A stretch of 55,726 nt of DNA. Source: a virus. Location: IMG/VR virus record IMGVR_UViG_3300008448_000101, positions 1 through 55,726 of that record, one strand, 5' to 3'. A program made the position numbers and the translations under genes. How positions within the stretch are numbered: the stretch's first letter is position 1; every line of letters starts with the position of its first letter. The notes below the pieces were generated by a model, which made no database searches, had not been told where the DNA came from, and saw only the letters and a program-made list of their open reading frames with translations. Of the stretch, positions 16,054 through 24,900 are shown piece after piece.

Positions 16054-16482
16054 ATGATTAATTCAAAAGAAAAGTATGGTACACATGTTACCGCTACTAA
16101 CAGAGAATTTTTGAACATTTTTAAAACCCTTAGTGACACTAGGTCAGTAAAGGGAGTTAATTACGCTAAGGCAGTTATCAAGAATCTGCAAGTTATTAAA
16201 GAGCACTTGCAGCCTATTGAAGAAATGGCTTTGCCATCTGAGGAGTTCATTGAACTTTCTGTAAAAGCCCAAGAGTTTATTAATAAAGAAGACTCTGAGG
16301 GACTCGAAAAGTTTGAAAGTGAAAACAAAGAACTGATTGAGAAAAGAAAGAAGCAAATGGATGAAGTCAATGCAAAGCTTGATGAGATAACTACGGTAGA
16401 GCTTGTAATGATTGAAGAAAAAGTTTTACCAGAGGACATCTCAGCTGAGCAAATTGAAGCTCTGATGAAGATCATCCAATGA
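16054..16482 (+). CDS. Helical coiled-coil protein, unrecognised
   Basis: This 142-residue, nearly all-helical, acidic protein has residues 70-115 (EFINKEDSEGLEKFESENKE, then LIEKRKKQMDEVNAKLDEI) forming a clear coiled coil. The N-terminus is polar (INSKEKYGTHVTATNREFLN). Its stop overlaps the start of the phosphoesterase gene as ATGA, implying coupled translation. Lack of membrane or catalytic motifs suggests an assembly chaperone or small structural protein. A role with the neighbouring phosphoesterase is possible but not shown. Confidence 0.6.
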   Translation: MINSKEKYGTHVTATNREFLNIFKTLSDTRSVKGVNYAKAVIKNLQVIKEHLQPIEEMALPSEEFIELSVKAQEFINKEDSEGLEKFESENKELIEKRKKQMDEVNAKLDEITTVELVMIEEKVLPEDISAEQIEALMKIIQ

Positions 16483-17627
16483 CAATAAAGAAGCTTGTTG
16501 AAGAACTAAAAGTTAAACCAGGTTACTTAAAAAGTAGCCCAACCAGAGTAGCATCTAGATTTAAAGTATCTGTTGATGTTGCTATAAGAGCTATCAGGGA
16601 GGCTAAGCAACTAGGAAAAACAGTTGACAGTCTCCCTGATTTAGCTAATTCAAATAGTAATTATAATGTAATTACAGAATTTGAACAGTATTTAATTAAG
16701 AACCAGATCTCAAAAGAGGATGTATCCTCAGTTAAGTTCTGGCAGACAATGGGAGGAGAGCAACGGTTCTCCGTCGTAACTAAATCTGGATTATCTGTTG
16801 AAGAGGTTAAAAAGGAAATAGAAGAGTTTGCAGCAAACTATAGCCCAAAAGTATTTAAGCAGACTCCTCCACCAGACTCAAAAGATGCAGTAGCTTACGA
16901 AATATCCCTACCTGACATACATTACGGAAAACTTACAGATCTTTCTATTGAAGGAATGGAGGCCCAGTTTTTAGACACTATACAGAGTCTAATGTATAAG
17001 GCCAAAGGTTTAAACATTCAGAAGATCATCCTTCCTATCGGGAATGATGGATTAAATTCAGAAGGTTTAAGAATGACCACAACCAAAGGAACTCCACAGC
17101 ATGATGCTATAGGATGGAGAGAAACCTTTAGAGGATACTGTGAATTAGTTGTTAGAGGTATTGACTATCTCAAAAAGTTTGCACCCGTAGATGTTATTGT
17201 AGTATCAGGGAATCACGACTTTGAAAGAATGTTTTATGCAGGGGACTTTATAAAAGGCTGGTATAGAAATGACAAGAATGTCACAGTTAATAACAGCAGT
17301 GCAAGTAGGAAGTATATAGAATTCGGGGTAAATATGATAATGTATACTCACGGAGATAAAGAGAAAGCTTCTGAAATGCCTCTAATTATGGCAACTGAGA
17401 AACCAGAGATGTTTGCCAGATGCCCAGTTAGAGAAGTACATTGTGGCCATTTGCATAAAGAAATGGTAAACGAGTACAGGGGAGTTAAAGTAAGATTTAT
17501 CCCCTCCATTTGTGCTAATGATGACTGGCACAAAACTATGGGATACGAGTCATTGAGAGTAGCCCAAGGATATATTTGGAGTTATGAGAATGGCTTAGAA
17601 GGATACCTACAAAGTAACGTGAAATGA
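16479..17627 (+). CDS. Calcineurin-like metallophosphoesterase with N-terminal helical domain
   Basis: This 382-residue enzyme has all five metal-binding blocks of the calcineurin-like phosphoesterase superfamily: D146-x-H148 (LPDIHYGKL), G188-N-D190, G244-N-H-D247, H291 (YTHGDK) and G-H324-x-H326 (CGHLHKE). These bind two metal ions, commonly Mn or Fe/Zn, and cleave phosphoesters. The family includes the DNA nucleases SbcD and Mre11 and other phosphatases. The first 70 residues (VKPGYLKSSPTRVASRFKVS, then VDVAIRAIREAKQLG) resemble a helix-turn-helix, so DNA is a likely target. Sitting among structural genes, it could process DNA at packaging, trim ends or be packaged itself. Substrate is not known. 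It overlaps both neighbours by ATGA. Confidence 0.85.
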   Translation: MTIKKLVEELKVKPGYLKSSPTRVASRFKVSVDVAIRAIREAKQLGKTVDSLPDLANSNSNYNVITEFEQYLIKNQISKEDVSSVKFWQTMGGEQRFSVVTKSGLSVEEVKKEIEEFAANYSPKVFKQTPPPDSKDAVAYEISLPDIHYGKLTDLSIEGMEAQFLDTIQSLMYKAKGLNIQKIILPIGNDGLNSEGLRMTTTKGTPQHDAIGWRETFRGYCELVVRGIDYLKKFAPVDVIVVSGNHDFERMFYAGDFIKGWYRNDKNVTVNNSSASRKYIEFGVNMIMYTHGDKEKASEMPLIMATEKPEMFARCPVREVHCGHLHKEMVNEYRGVKVRFIPSICANDDWHKTMGYESLRVAQGYIWSYENGLEGYLQSNVK

Positions 17628-17932
17628 TTAACTACAATAACGATACTGATGATGATGATTTTGAAAGATCTATGGATGAATTCTTAGAGAAGGTTGCATC
17701 TATAGATTCTTGCTATAATAATGGATATAAGCTTATTACTAACAAAAGAACTCTAGCAGAGTTAACTGAAGAGAAACTTGTAGTAATATTCCCTTTTAAT
17801 CCAAAACAAAGAGAATCATTCTTGAAAGTAGCTGATCTAATGATTAACTACTTTGCAAGTACGGAAGAATATGAAAAGTGTGCAGACTTAGTAAAAGTAA
17901 AAAAAGAGATAGAAAATAGTAATAGTAACTAA
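17624..17932 (+). CDS. Small acidic helical protein
   Basis: The 102-residue product begins with a run of Asp (DTDDDDFERSMDEFLEKVAS). It then has two helical stretches, KRTLAELTEEKLVVIFPFNP and ESFLKVADLMINYFASTEEY, and an Asn/Ser tail. Start overlaps the phosphoesterase stop as ATGA. No cysteine pair beyond two isolated Cys, no membrane helix and no catalytic motif are seen. Its tight coupling suggests it acts with the enzyme upstream or with the connector protein downstream. Function unknown. Confidence 0.6.
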   Translation: MINYNNDTDDDDFERSMDEFLEKVASIDSCYNNGYKLITNKRTLAELTEEKLVVIFPFNPKQRESFLKVADLMINYFASTEEYEKCADLVKVKKEIENSNSN

Positions 17933-17943
17933 TACTGTAAGTA

Positions 17944-18657
17944 ATGACATTAGATGAGATTGCATATAACCTGCTGAATGCCTTTAGAGGAGGTAGATCA
18001 TCGCAGGATGAGAATATCTCTTTAGACCAAATTAAGTTCAACATTAGGCACTATCGTGCTGTATTCATTCGTAGAGACTATGCTCGTAATGGACTAATTA
18101 CTAGACACCTAGAGCAAGACTTAAGATGTGTACAACTAGAGAAAGTTGACATGTCTAAGTGCTGTAACATCACTATTGACTGTCCTGCCTATAGAACAGT
18201 TAAGAAAATTCCAAGAACTGTACGATTTAACTTCGAAGAAGCTATCACCTATGTAGGAGATATCACTGGTACTAACAGATACCAAATGATTAGACCTTAC
18301 GAGGTACCTTTCATTGCATCAGATAAGTTTACTAAAAATAATCCTAAAGCTTACATGATTGAGGATTATCTTTATATCCTCAATAATAAAGGGGCTGACT
18401 ATGTCAACATTAGAGGTGTGTTCGAATCTCCTGAAGAGGCTTCTACTTTTAGTGATTGTTCTGGTGCTCCTTGTTATACAGATGCTTCCGAGTTTCCTAT
18501 GCCTATGGATATGGTACAGGCTATTACTCAGGGAATGATGTCTGGAGAACTTAGACTTTTAGCTGGTACTTTACCAGATATAACTACAGATAGAATGCAA
18601 GATGCAAGCCCAAACATACCTAATGCCCAACCACCGCAACATCCTCAACAGATATAA
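17944..18657 (+). CDS. Tail-ring / head-tail adaptor candidate
   Basis: In this 237-residue protein the N-terminal segment MTLDEIAYNLLNAFRGGRSS continues into DQIKFNIRHYRAVFIRRDYA. This is a helical pattern often seen at the start of ring and adaptor proteins of podoviral tails in crAss-like phages. The middle is beta-like with two Cys (SKCCNITIDCPAYR). A Pro/Gln-rich tail ends QPPQHPQQI. Published crAss-like virions have several ring proteins stacked under the portal, encoded before the muzzle gene, and this fits that location. The precise ring is not assignable. The next ATG lies two bases after the stop. Confidence 0.6.
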   Translation: MTLDEIAYNLLNAFRGGRSSQDENISLDQIKFNIRHYRAVFIRRDYARNGLITRHLEQDLRCVQLEKVDMSKCCNITIDCPAYRTVKKIPRTVRFNFEEAITYVGDITGTNRYQMIRPYEVPFIASDKFTKNNPKAYMIEDYLYILNNKGADYVNIRGVFESPEEASTFSDCSGAPCYTDASEFPMPMDMVQAITQGMMSGELRLLAGTLPDITTDRMQDASPNIPNAQPPQHPQQI

Positions 18658-18659
18658 CA

Positions 18660-18929
18660 ATGGCTAAATCACCTGCTTGGCAACGTAAGTCTGGCAAAAA
18701 TCCTAAAGGAGGATTGAATGCCAAAGGAAGAGCTTCTTATAGAGCAGCTAATCCTGGGTCTAAATTAAGTGCCCCACAACCTGGAGGAGGAAAAAGACGA
18801 GATTCATTCTGCAATAGAATGTGTGGAATGAAACGTAGACTGACTAGTGCAGCTACTGCTAATGATCCTAATTCACGAATCAACAAATCCCTCAGAGTTT
18901 GGAGATGTGGGAGTTGTTCAAACTGGTAA
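18660..18929 (+). CDS. Small basic protein with AWQRKSGKNPKGGLN signature
   Basis: This 89-residue, very basic protein contains AWQRKSGKNPKGGLNAKGRA (residues 6-25), a linker, and then KRRDSFCNRMCGMKRRL and a helix with TANDPNSRINKSLRVWRC. These two blocks recur in a family of short phage proteins of unknown function (domain of unknown function; DUF6321-like by recollection). The cysteines here (C-N-R-M-C and C-G-S-C) could bind zinc, which I have not seen stressed for the family. High Arg/Lys content and the location in the virion block suggest DNA binding inside the head or at the connector. It follows the ring candidate by two bases. Confidence 0.65.
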   Translation: MAKSPAWQRKSGKNPKGGLNAKGRASYRAANPGSKLSAPQPGGGKRRDSFCNRMCGMKRRLTSAATANDPNSRINKSLRVWRCGSCSNW

Positions 18930-18932
18930 ACT

Positions 18933-19160
18933 ATGAAACACTTTGATATAGACGAGATGACAGATCAATTGGAATGGGTGGGGCTGAATGCTATATGGGC
19001 AGGATGGACTTGGGCAATGCTAACTAACTCTATAACCTGGATACTAGGATTTATAGGGGCAATTACACTTATTTGGTTTAACATAGAACGTGCTTTGACT
19101 GCTAGAAAACAAAGAGCCATGTTCGATAAAAAATTACAAGACAATGAAGAAAATGCTTAA
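18933..19160 (+). CDS. Small membrane protein, holin candidate
   Basis: The 75-residue chain starts with an acidic polar head (MKHFDIDEMTDQLEW). One or two tryptophan-rich hydrophobic segments follow (VGLNAIWAGWTWAMLTNSIT and WILGFIGAITLIWFNIERAL, residues about 16-52), then a charged, soluble tail (ARKQRAMFDKKLQDNEENA). Size, short loops and a charged C-terminus match the holin plan, a protein that opens the inner membrane at lysis. No endolysin is encoded next to it, so this is a candidate only; a virion membrane component is the other possibility. Its 3' end overlaps the next gene by 17 bases. Confidence 0.6.
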   Translation: MKHFDIDEMTDQLEWVGLNAIWAGWTWAMLTNSITWILGFIGAITLIWFNIERALTARKQRAMFDKKLQDNEENA

Positions 19161-19872
19161 AAGAGCTGATGGCTCTAAAAGTCGAAGAGGTCTCTGGGAT
19201 AACATCAGAGCTAAAGCCGCAGCTAATAAAAAGTCAGGCAAGAAAGGTAAAGCTCCTAGTAAAGACATGCTTGAGCAAGAAGCTAAGATTAAAGCTGAGA
19301 TGAAAATGGGAGGTGACTGGATGCAAGGTTCTAAAGAACTTAAGTTTGGTGGACCTACTAAATACCAAACTGCAGGTGTCGATGGGACTGTAACTCCTAC
19401 TTATACTAAGTTTACTGTTACTCCAACAGAACCTGAGAAGAAAGAAAAAGCAAAACTATCAGGAGAATCTAGGGGTGGTAGAACAGCTGGATCAGGTTCA
19501 AACTTTGGGCAAAAAGATATATGTGTAGGAAAAGGTTGTGATAAAGTAATAGCTGCAGGTTCTAATGATGCAGGTTACCAGGGTAAAGGAGCTACAGGTC
19601 TTTCTACAAAACCACAATATGCAGATAGATTAGCTAATCTAACTGAGGAAGAAAGAATTGCAGGAATTGAAAATAAAGCTAAATACGATGCAATAGCTGA
19701 GGCTAGTATAGCTGATAGAAAACGAGAAGCTTTTATAAGAAGTGGTAAAGGAATGAGAAGTACTGGAACAGAGGATACTTCAGAAGCTCTATTTACTAAA
19801 TACGATTATAAACCAAATTTTAGAGAAAGTCTAAAAAAATTCGGGGGTAAAAGAAAATCTAATAAGAAATAA
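19144..19872 (+). CDS. Basic virion protein with K-x-GG motifs
   Basis: This 242-residue, strongly basic, low-complexity protein has a Lys/Arg-rich N-terminus with SKSRRGLWDNIRAKAAANKK, K-M-G-G and F-G-G-P-T-K-Y near residues 55-76, and a Thr/Pro region. A C-terminal KKFGGKRKSNKK closes it. A short segment (KDICVGKGCDKVIAAGSNDA) carries two cysteines. It overlaps the membrane protein upstream by 17 bases and precedes another basic protein. High charge and glycine turns suggest a disordered DNA-binding or cargo protein. The K-x-GG repeats recur in the portal-adjacent and cargo proteins. Function unknown. Confidence 0.58.
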   Translation: MKKMLKRADGSKSRRGLWDNIRAKAAANKKSGKKGKAPSKDMLEQEAKIKAEMKMGGDWMQGSKELKFGGPTKYQTAGVDGTVTPTYTKFTVTPTEPEKKEKAKLSGESRGGRTAGSGSNFGQKDICVGKGCDKVIAAGSNDAGYQGKGATGLSTKPQYADRLANLTEEERIAGIENKAKYDAIAEASIADRKREAFIRSGKGMRSTGTEDTSEALFTKYDYKPNFRESLKKFGGKRKSNKK

Positions 19873-19873
19873 A

Positions 19874-20545
19874 ATGAAATCAAAGAAGTCACTATACAAG
19901 AAAGGATCTTTTATGGAAGATCCTAAAGAACTGGAATTTGGTAAATTGTCAGTTAAAGCAGGTATTGACAAGAATCCTGGTGTTAGTGCTGCAGATAAAA
20001 TTGCAGGAGCTAAAATGAACTCTGGTAACAAAAAGATGATGGGTGGCAAAATGGACTACAAGAAAGGTGGTAAGTCTATGAAACCAGGTGGTGGTGGAAG
20101 ATTTGCTGCTATGGTTGGCAAACTTAAAGGCCAAGGTAAATCAGAAGATTCTGCTAAAGCTATTGCTGCTTCTATCGGAAGAAAGAAGTATGGCAAGTCT
20201 AAGTTCCAAGCTATGGCTGCTGCTGGAAAGTCTAAGAAACAAACTGGAGGTCCCGACGAAGAAACAGGTAGAGCTGGCAAAGTTCAAGCCCGTGCTGAAA
20301 AAGTAATGGGTAAAGCAAAAGCTTCATGGACTAAAGCTGAAGCTACTAAGTCATTCGATAAAACTAAGGAAGCAAGAAACTTTGCTCAAGATGAATTCGG
20401 AATGAATGCAGCTAGAAAAGCTAACCAACTGTATAACAGAGCTGAACGTCAGGAGAAGAGAGCTGAACGACTAATGGAAAAATCTCAGTATCTAAAAGCT
20501 TCTAAGCCATCTAAACAGAAGATGGGTGGTAAAAAGAAATGTTAA
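19874..20545 (+). CDS. Lysine-rich putative DNA-binding virion protein
   Basis: The product has 223 residues with extreme Lys content. The middle holds a compact domain GRFAAMVGKLKGQGKSEDSA, then IAASIGRKKYGKSKFQAMAA (residues about 73-117), a pattern that recurs in small phage head proteins and looks like a basic helical DNA-binding domain. It is flanked by glycine-rich turns (MMGGKMDYKKGGKSMKPGGGG, KKQTGGPDE). The C-terminal half is a long charged helix (KANQLYNRAERQEKRAERLM) ending with K-M-G-G-K-K-K-C. It may condense the genome in the capsid or be ejected with it. It starts one base after the previous stop. Function inferred from composition. Confidence 0.62.
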   Translation: MKSKKSLYKKGSFMEDPKELEFGKLSVKAGIDKNPGVSAADKIAGAKMNSGNKKMMGGKMDYKKGGKSMKPGGGGRFAAMVGKLKGQGKSEDSAKAIAASIGRKKYGKSKFQAMAAAGKSKKQTGGPDEETGRAGKVQARAEKVMGKAKASWTKAEATKSFDKTKEARNFAQDEFGMNAARKANQLYNRAERQEKRAERLMEKSQYLKASKPSKQKMGGKKKC

Positions 20546-20550
20546 TTTGA

Positions 20551-21066
20551 ATGCAAACCAAATCACATACAATTAGAGCTATATACAAGACCTACTCAAA
20601 TGATGTTGACAGTGAAATAGAATACAGAGCTTTTGCTGATATATGCTCAGAGTTTAACATCTTGTTATTTGATGAGTTACTACTAGGATATGAGTTTAAC
20701 ATGCAAAGTAACCTAGGAACTATATCAGTTAGAAGAGTAGACAGAGATCCAAGAAAACTACAAATTGACTGGGGAGAGACTACTAAGTATAAACAAGAAC
20801 TGATTGACAAAGGAGTAGAACTTTACGATAGCACTACAGGAGAGGGAGAGAAATGGCACATTTACTATACTGATAAGTACTACTGTAAATACCATTGGAC
20901 GAAGCACAGAGCTAAGATTAAAAATAAAACGGCCTATAGATTTGATGCCACTCGTGGAGTAAAGGGAAATAAGGAAAAGCTTATAGCCCTTTTACAAAGT
21001 GATGACATGGCTTATCTAAGGTTTAAAAAGTACATTCCTTTTAAATATAAAAACAATGGTGTATAA
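20551..21066 (+). CDS. Conserved-type protein of the connector region, unrecognised
   Basis: This 171-residue protein has a mixed alpha/beta pattern: a helix EYRAFADICSEFNILLFDEL, a strand pair NLGTISVRRVD, then basic segments KYYCKYHWTKHRAKIKNKTA and a C-terminal KKYIPFKYKNNGV. No catalytic residues form a recognisable motif. It lies between basic head proteins and the next connector candidate, whose start it overlaps by 11 bases. Aromatic and basic content suggests a structural or DNA-contacting role. It is not like any enzyme family I recognise. Confidence 0.6.
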   Translation: MQTKSHTIRAIYKTYSNDVDSEIEYRAFADICSEFNILLFDELLLGYEFNMQSNLGTISVRRVDRDPRKLQIDWGETTKYKQELIDKGVELYDSTTGEGEKWHIYYTDKYYCKYHWTKHRAKIKNKTAYRFDATRGVKGNKEKLIALLQSDDMAYLRFKKYIPFKYKNNGV

Positions 21067-21952
21067 ACTGGCATCTAGTAAGACTATCATTAGAAAAGTT
21101 ATGAGGGACTTAAAACCTCCTGGAGATAACTGGATTGATGATGCAGTAGAATGGATGGGGGAAGCACTAGAGCATATTGGCTCTGCTCCTCAACTTAGTC
21201 AAAAAGGATGTGTACTTACTGTCAGTAACTTTAAAGCATTGATGCCTACGGATTTGTATTACATCAATCAAGTGGCAGTTAACAATGCAGTTAATCCATC
21301 AGTAGCTGTAGAGCTTACCGAATTACTAGAAAAAGTAGACACTCTTAATGCTCAGATCCTAGCTGACCCAAATGATAGCATCTCATTTAACTACCAACTT
21401 AGGGACTTGAATGCTAGAATAGTGGTTCTTGAGAACTTGTATATGAATACAGGTCAGCCACTAACTCCACTTCAATATGGTACAGGGACATTCCCTGCTA
21501 GTCTTGACTGTGAGGATTGTCAGAATATGTATGGGATAACTAAGCCTAGTTATACAGTTGATGGGGACTACATTAAAACTTCATTCCAAGATGGGGCTGT
21601 ATGCTTGAGTTACACAGCATTCCCAGTGGATGAAGATTGCTTCCCAATGGTTCCAGATGATATCAGCTTTAAAGAAGCTATGTTCTGGTATATATATAAG
21701 CAAATGCTTATGGGTGGATATACTCCATCTATGAATGGTATTGACTATGACTTTGCCGATGCTAAGTGGAAGTTCTATTGTTCACAAGCTAGAAACCAAT
21801 CTAACTTCCCAAGTATTGATAAGTACGAATCATTCATGAACCAGTGGGTTCGTCTTGTACCTAACTTGAACAGACATGCTAACTTCTTCGAGAACCTTGG
21901 CACTCGTGAAACTTTAGATAGAGGAAGATATACTAATTACGGAATTCTTTAA
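21056..21952 (+). CDS. Tail ring / connector protein candidate
   Basis: This 298-residue protein is encoded directly before the muzzle-type gene. It starts MVYKLASSKTIIRKVMRDLK, a helical N-terminus followed by DDAVEWMGEALEHIGSAPQL and a beta-rich middle with a C-E-D-C pair (residues 157-160). The C-terminal half (SFKEAMFWYIYKQMLMGGYT, then DFADAKWKFYCSQARNQ) is helical and aromatic. This arrangement, a helical collar plus beta wing, is like ring proteins of podoviral tails. In crAss-like genomes the gene before the muzzle encodes such a ring. Specific assignment is by position. Confidence 0.62.
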   Translation: MVYKLASSKTIIRKVMRDLKPPGDNWIDDAVEWMGEALEHIGSAPQLSQKGCVLTVSNFKALMPTDLYYINQVAVNNAVNPSVAVELTELLEKVDTLNAQILADPNDSISFNYQLRDLNARIVVLENLYMNTGQPLTPLQYGTGTFPASLDCEDCQNMYGITKPSYTVDGDYIKTSFQDGAVCLSYTAFPVDEDCFPMVPDDISFKEAMFWYIYKQMLMGGYTPSMNGIDYDFADAKWKFYCSQARNQSNFPSIDKYESFMNQWVRLVPNLNRHANFFENLGTRETLDRGRYTNYGIL

Positions 21953-21961
21953 GATTAAACT

Positions 21962-24900
21962 ATGGCAGAGAGTTTAAAGTTTTTAAAAGGTATGTTTAAA
22001 GATTCTGGTAGGCTAGACCAACCAGAAAATACTTATAGAGATGCTCTTAATCTTATCATTGATGAGAAAAAGAACTTAGTAGCTAATGAGTATGGTACTG
22101 AGTACATAGGTAATTTAGTGTATACCTATTATGAGTTTGGAGATCCAGTAGACGTACAGTTATCCCCTATAGGAACTATTAAGCTTGACGATAATAGTTT
22201 AATAGTATTTGCAACAAATACACTCCCACGAAATATAGCAACTGCAGTTGGTGTTCCAAGTGAAATTGTTGATATGGTGTATTCAGCCATATTTAAAGTA
22301 GTACCTAATTCTAAAACGGTAACTCTACTATACATTACAATATCTCCGCTTATTCCTCAGCCACTTGCAGCTAGAGGGTTTCCTAATGAACACCTAAACT
22401 TCGATACTAATCATCCTATAACTGGAGAATTCAGACTATCTCCATCTGGTGATATTCTTGTTTACTTCACAGATAATAAATACAAGATTACTGTAGATCC
22501 TAGCACACAGATAGAGTATGTAGAAAACTACAATCCACCTAGAGTATTCAATGTTAGCAGACAGGAACGAGCTTTAGCTGCTGGATCTGATTCAGATGTA
22601 TTATATGGAGATACTATTAAAACACCTGTTTTATTGAATGTCTTCATGGAAACCCCAGTTATACCTACTCTAGAATCTATACAGGTACTAGAAGGAGGAG
22701 CTTTAGAGATTGGGGCATACTATCTAGGACTTGCATTAGCAGATGAGGATTTAACTGAAACTAATGTAGTTACTGTCTTTAATCCAGTATACATTGTTCC
22801 AGATTCAGATGCATCAGTTCCTTATGAAATGATTAGTGGAGCTCCTATAGGAACTCAAACTAATAAACTTATTAGTTGGAGACTAAGTTCTACAACAAAG
22901 ATAATTCAGTATAAATACATAGTCCCATATATAATTAAGTATAGTGGTAACTCTTTGCTGGCCTATAAGTTAAATCCAATAGAGACAGGAAATGATGTAA
23001 CCATAATTTATACAGGACTAGAAAGAGCTCAAGGTGCATCTCCAAGTGAAGTAGTACTTGATAAAGTAAAATACTTAGCAGCTAAGTCTATTACCCAACT
23101 AGATAACAAGCTATATATGGCTAATCTAGTAGGTAGAAAAGATATTGGATATCAGAGATTTGCTAATAATATTAAACTTAATACTATAATACTTGAGCAA
23201 CCAAACTTTGATGTTAGACACTATGATATAGTAAATCTTAATTATGGTTATTCTAAAATGATCTTCCCAGATCAACCTGCTTTTAGTAATAACGATAGAC
23301 TAACTGGTACATGGCCAAAGTTTGAATGGTTAACTACTAGAGAAGGTTTAGTAGATGCTTACATAAACCAAGTTATTAGACCATTGCAAAATGGTGTTGG
23401 AGCTGTTAATGGTTATAGAAATCCTTACTTTAATACATTCTATAAAGGATATAGAAGAGGAGAGATTTATGCTTTCTATATCTCATTTGTTCTTAAAGAT
23501 GGAAGTGAAACTTATGCATATCATATACCTGGAAGACCTGCTTTTCCTGGAGAAGATGCATTATTTAATGGCAACTTAGCTGTTGATGATGGATACACTA
23601 TATTTAAACCACAAGAGATATCTTCTATAGATTCTCAAGCTTATGTGTATCAGTATATAGATACGAGTTTACCTATACCCCCACCTCCTCAAACTTATCC
23701 CAGTCTAAGTGATGTAAGTACTTTTGGAGGTTCTGGAAGTTTAAGGATGTTTATTCCCCCATTTCCACAGCAAATGGAACTTATGGGGCAAAATATAGTT
23801 ATAACTAATGCTTTAGGACAAACAAATACTAGACTGTGTACTGGGGTTATACCTTTATCTGATAATAGTCCAAATACTAGATTAAACTTTAGTACTGCAT
23901 TTACATTTGATTTTAGGGCAGCAGCAGGAGGATATATAACGTATTACCCATCATCGGATGGATCATCTGATAAGAGTACTGCATATTGGAAAAATCTAAA
24001 CGAATATTACCCAAATACAGACGACTTTGATGTTTGGGATGTAGACTCTACTGGTGCTGGAGTAGTAAATCCTGCAGGTATTACTCTTAGAGGAAGTAAT
24101 GTAAGACATCATAAAATGCCATCTAACCATAGGGCAGATAGATCTTATATTCTTAGAGATGTGGATTTTAGTAGTCCCGATACCACACCAGGAGGTGGAT
24201 TAGATGTTACTAGAGATAGTATAGATTTTAGAGAAACGGTTAGAATACTAGGAATACAACTAGAAAATATAAAGATTCCTAAATTCATCTTAGGCCAAGT
24301 TCAAGGGTATAAAGTATACTACGCTAAAAGAACTCAGCAAAATAAAACTATCCTTGGTCAAAGTGGTGTACATCCAGCTACTCCCTATCTAGCAGCTAAC
24401 CTAAATAACACTAGATCAAAAGCATCTAGTGGTCCATTCTACAACATATGGTTGCTAGAAGGACACCATAAAACTGGGGGAGTTCATACACGTAATGCTT
24501 TATGGGTTCCATTACAGGCTCAGCCAAACCAACCTTTAAGACCTGGTCAGTACTTAGCTCAGCCTGTACTTAAGTTCCATGATTTTAACTTATTAAGAAC
24601 TAAGACAACTATAACTCCAGCTACTCACATAGATATACAGTATGTAGTGACTATGCAAAACTGGACTGGTGGATATAAAGGAGCTAGAAGAGTAGAGCCT
24701 CCTGGAGAAACATCTACTGTACCTACAAACCCTGGTGGTAGCCGTGTTACTTATTACACATCTTTAAGATCTGGAAGTGGGGATGATGAGTATGCATGGG
24801 TGCATCCAGACCTAGGAAATACAGTTAACTTTAATGCTAGTACTACGTCTCAATATAGAGATATACTAGGTCCACAAGTTCTTTGGGGAAATGTATACAT

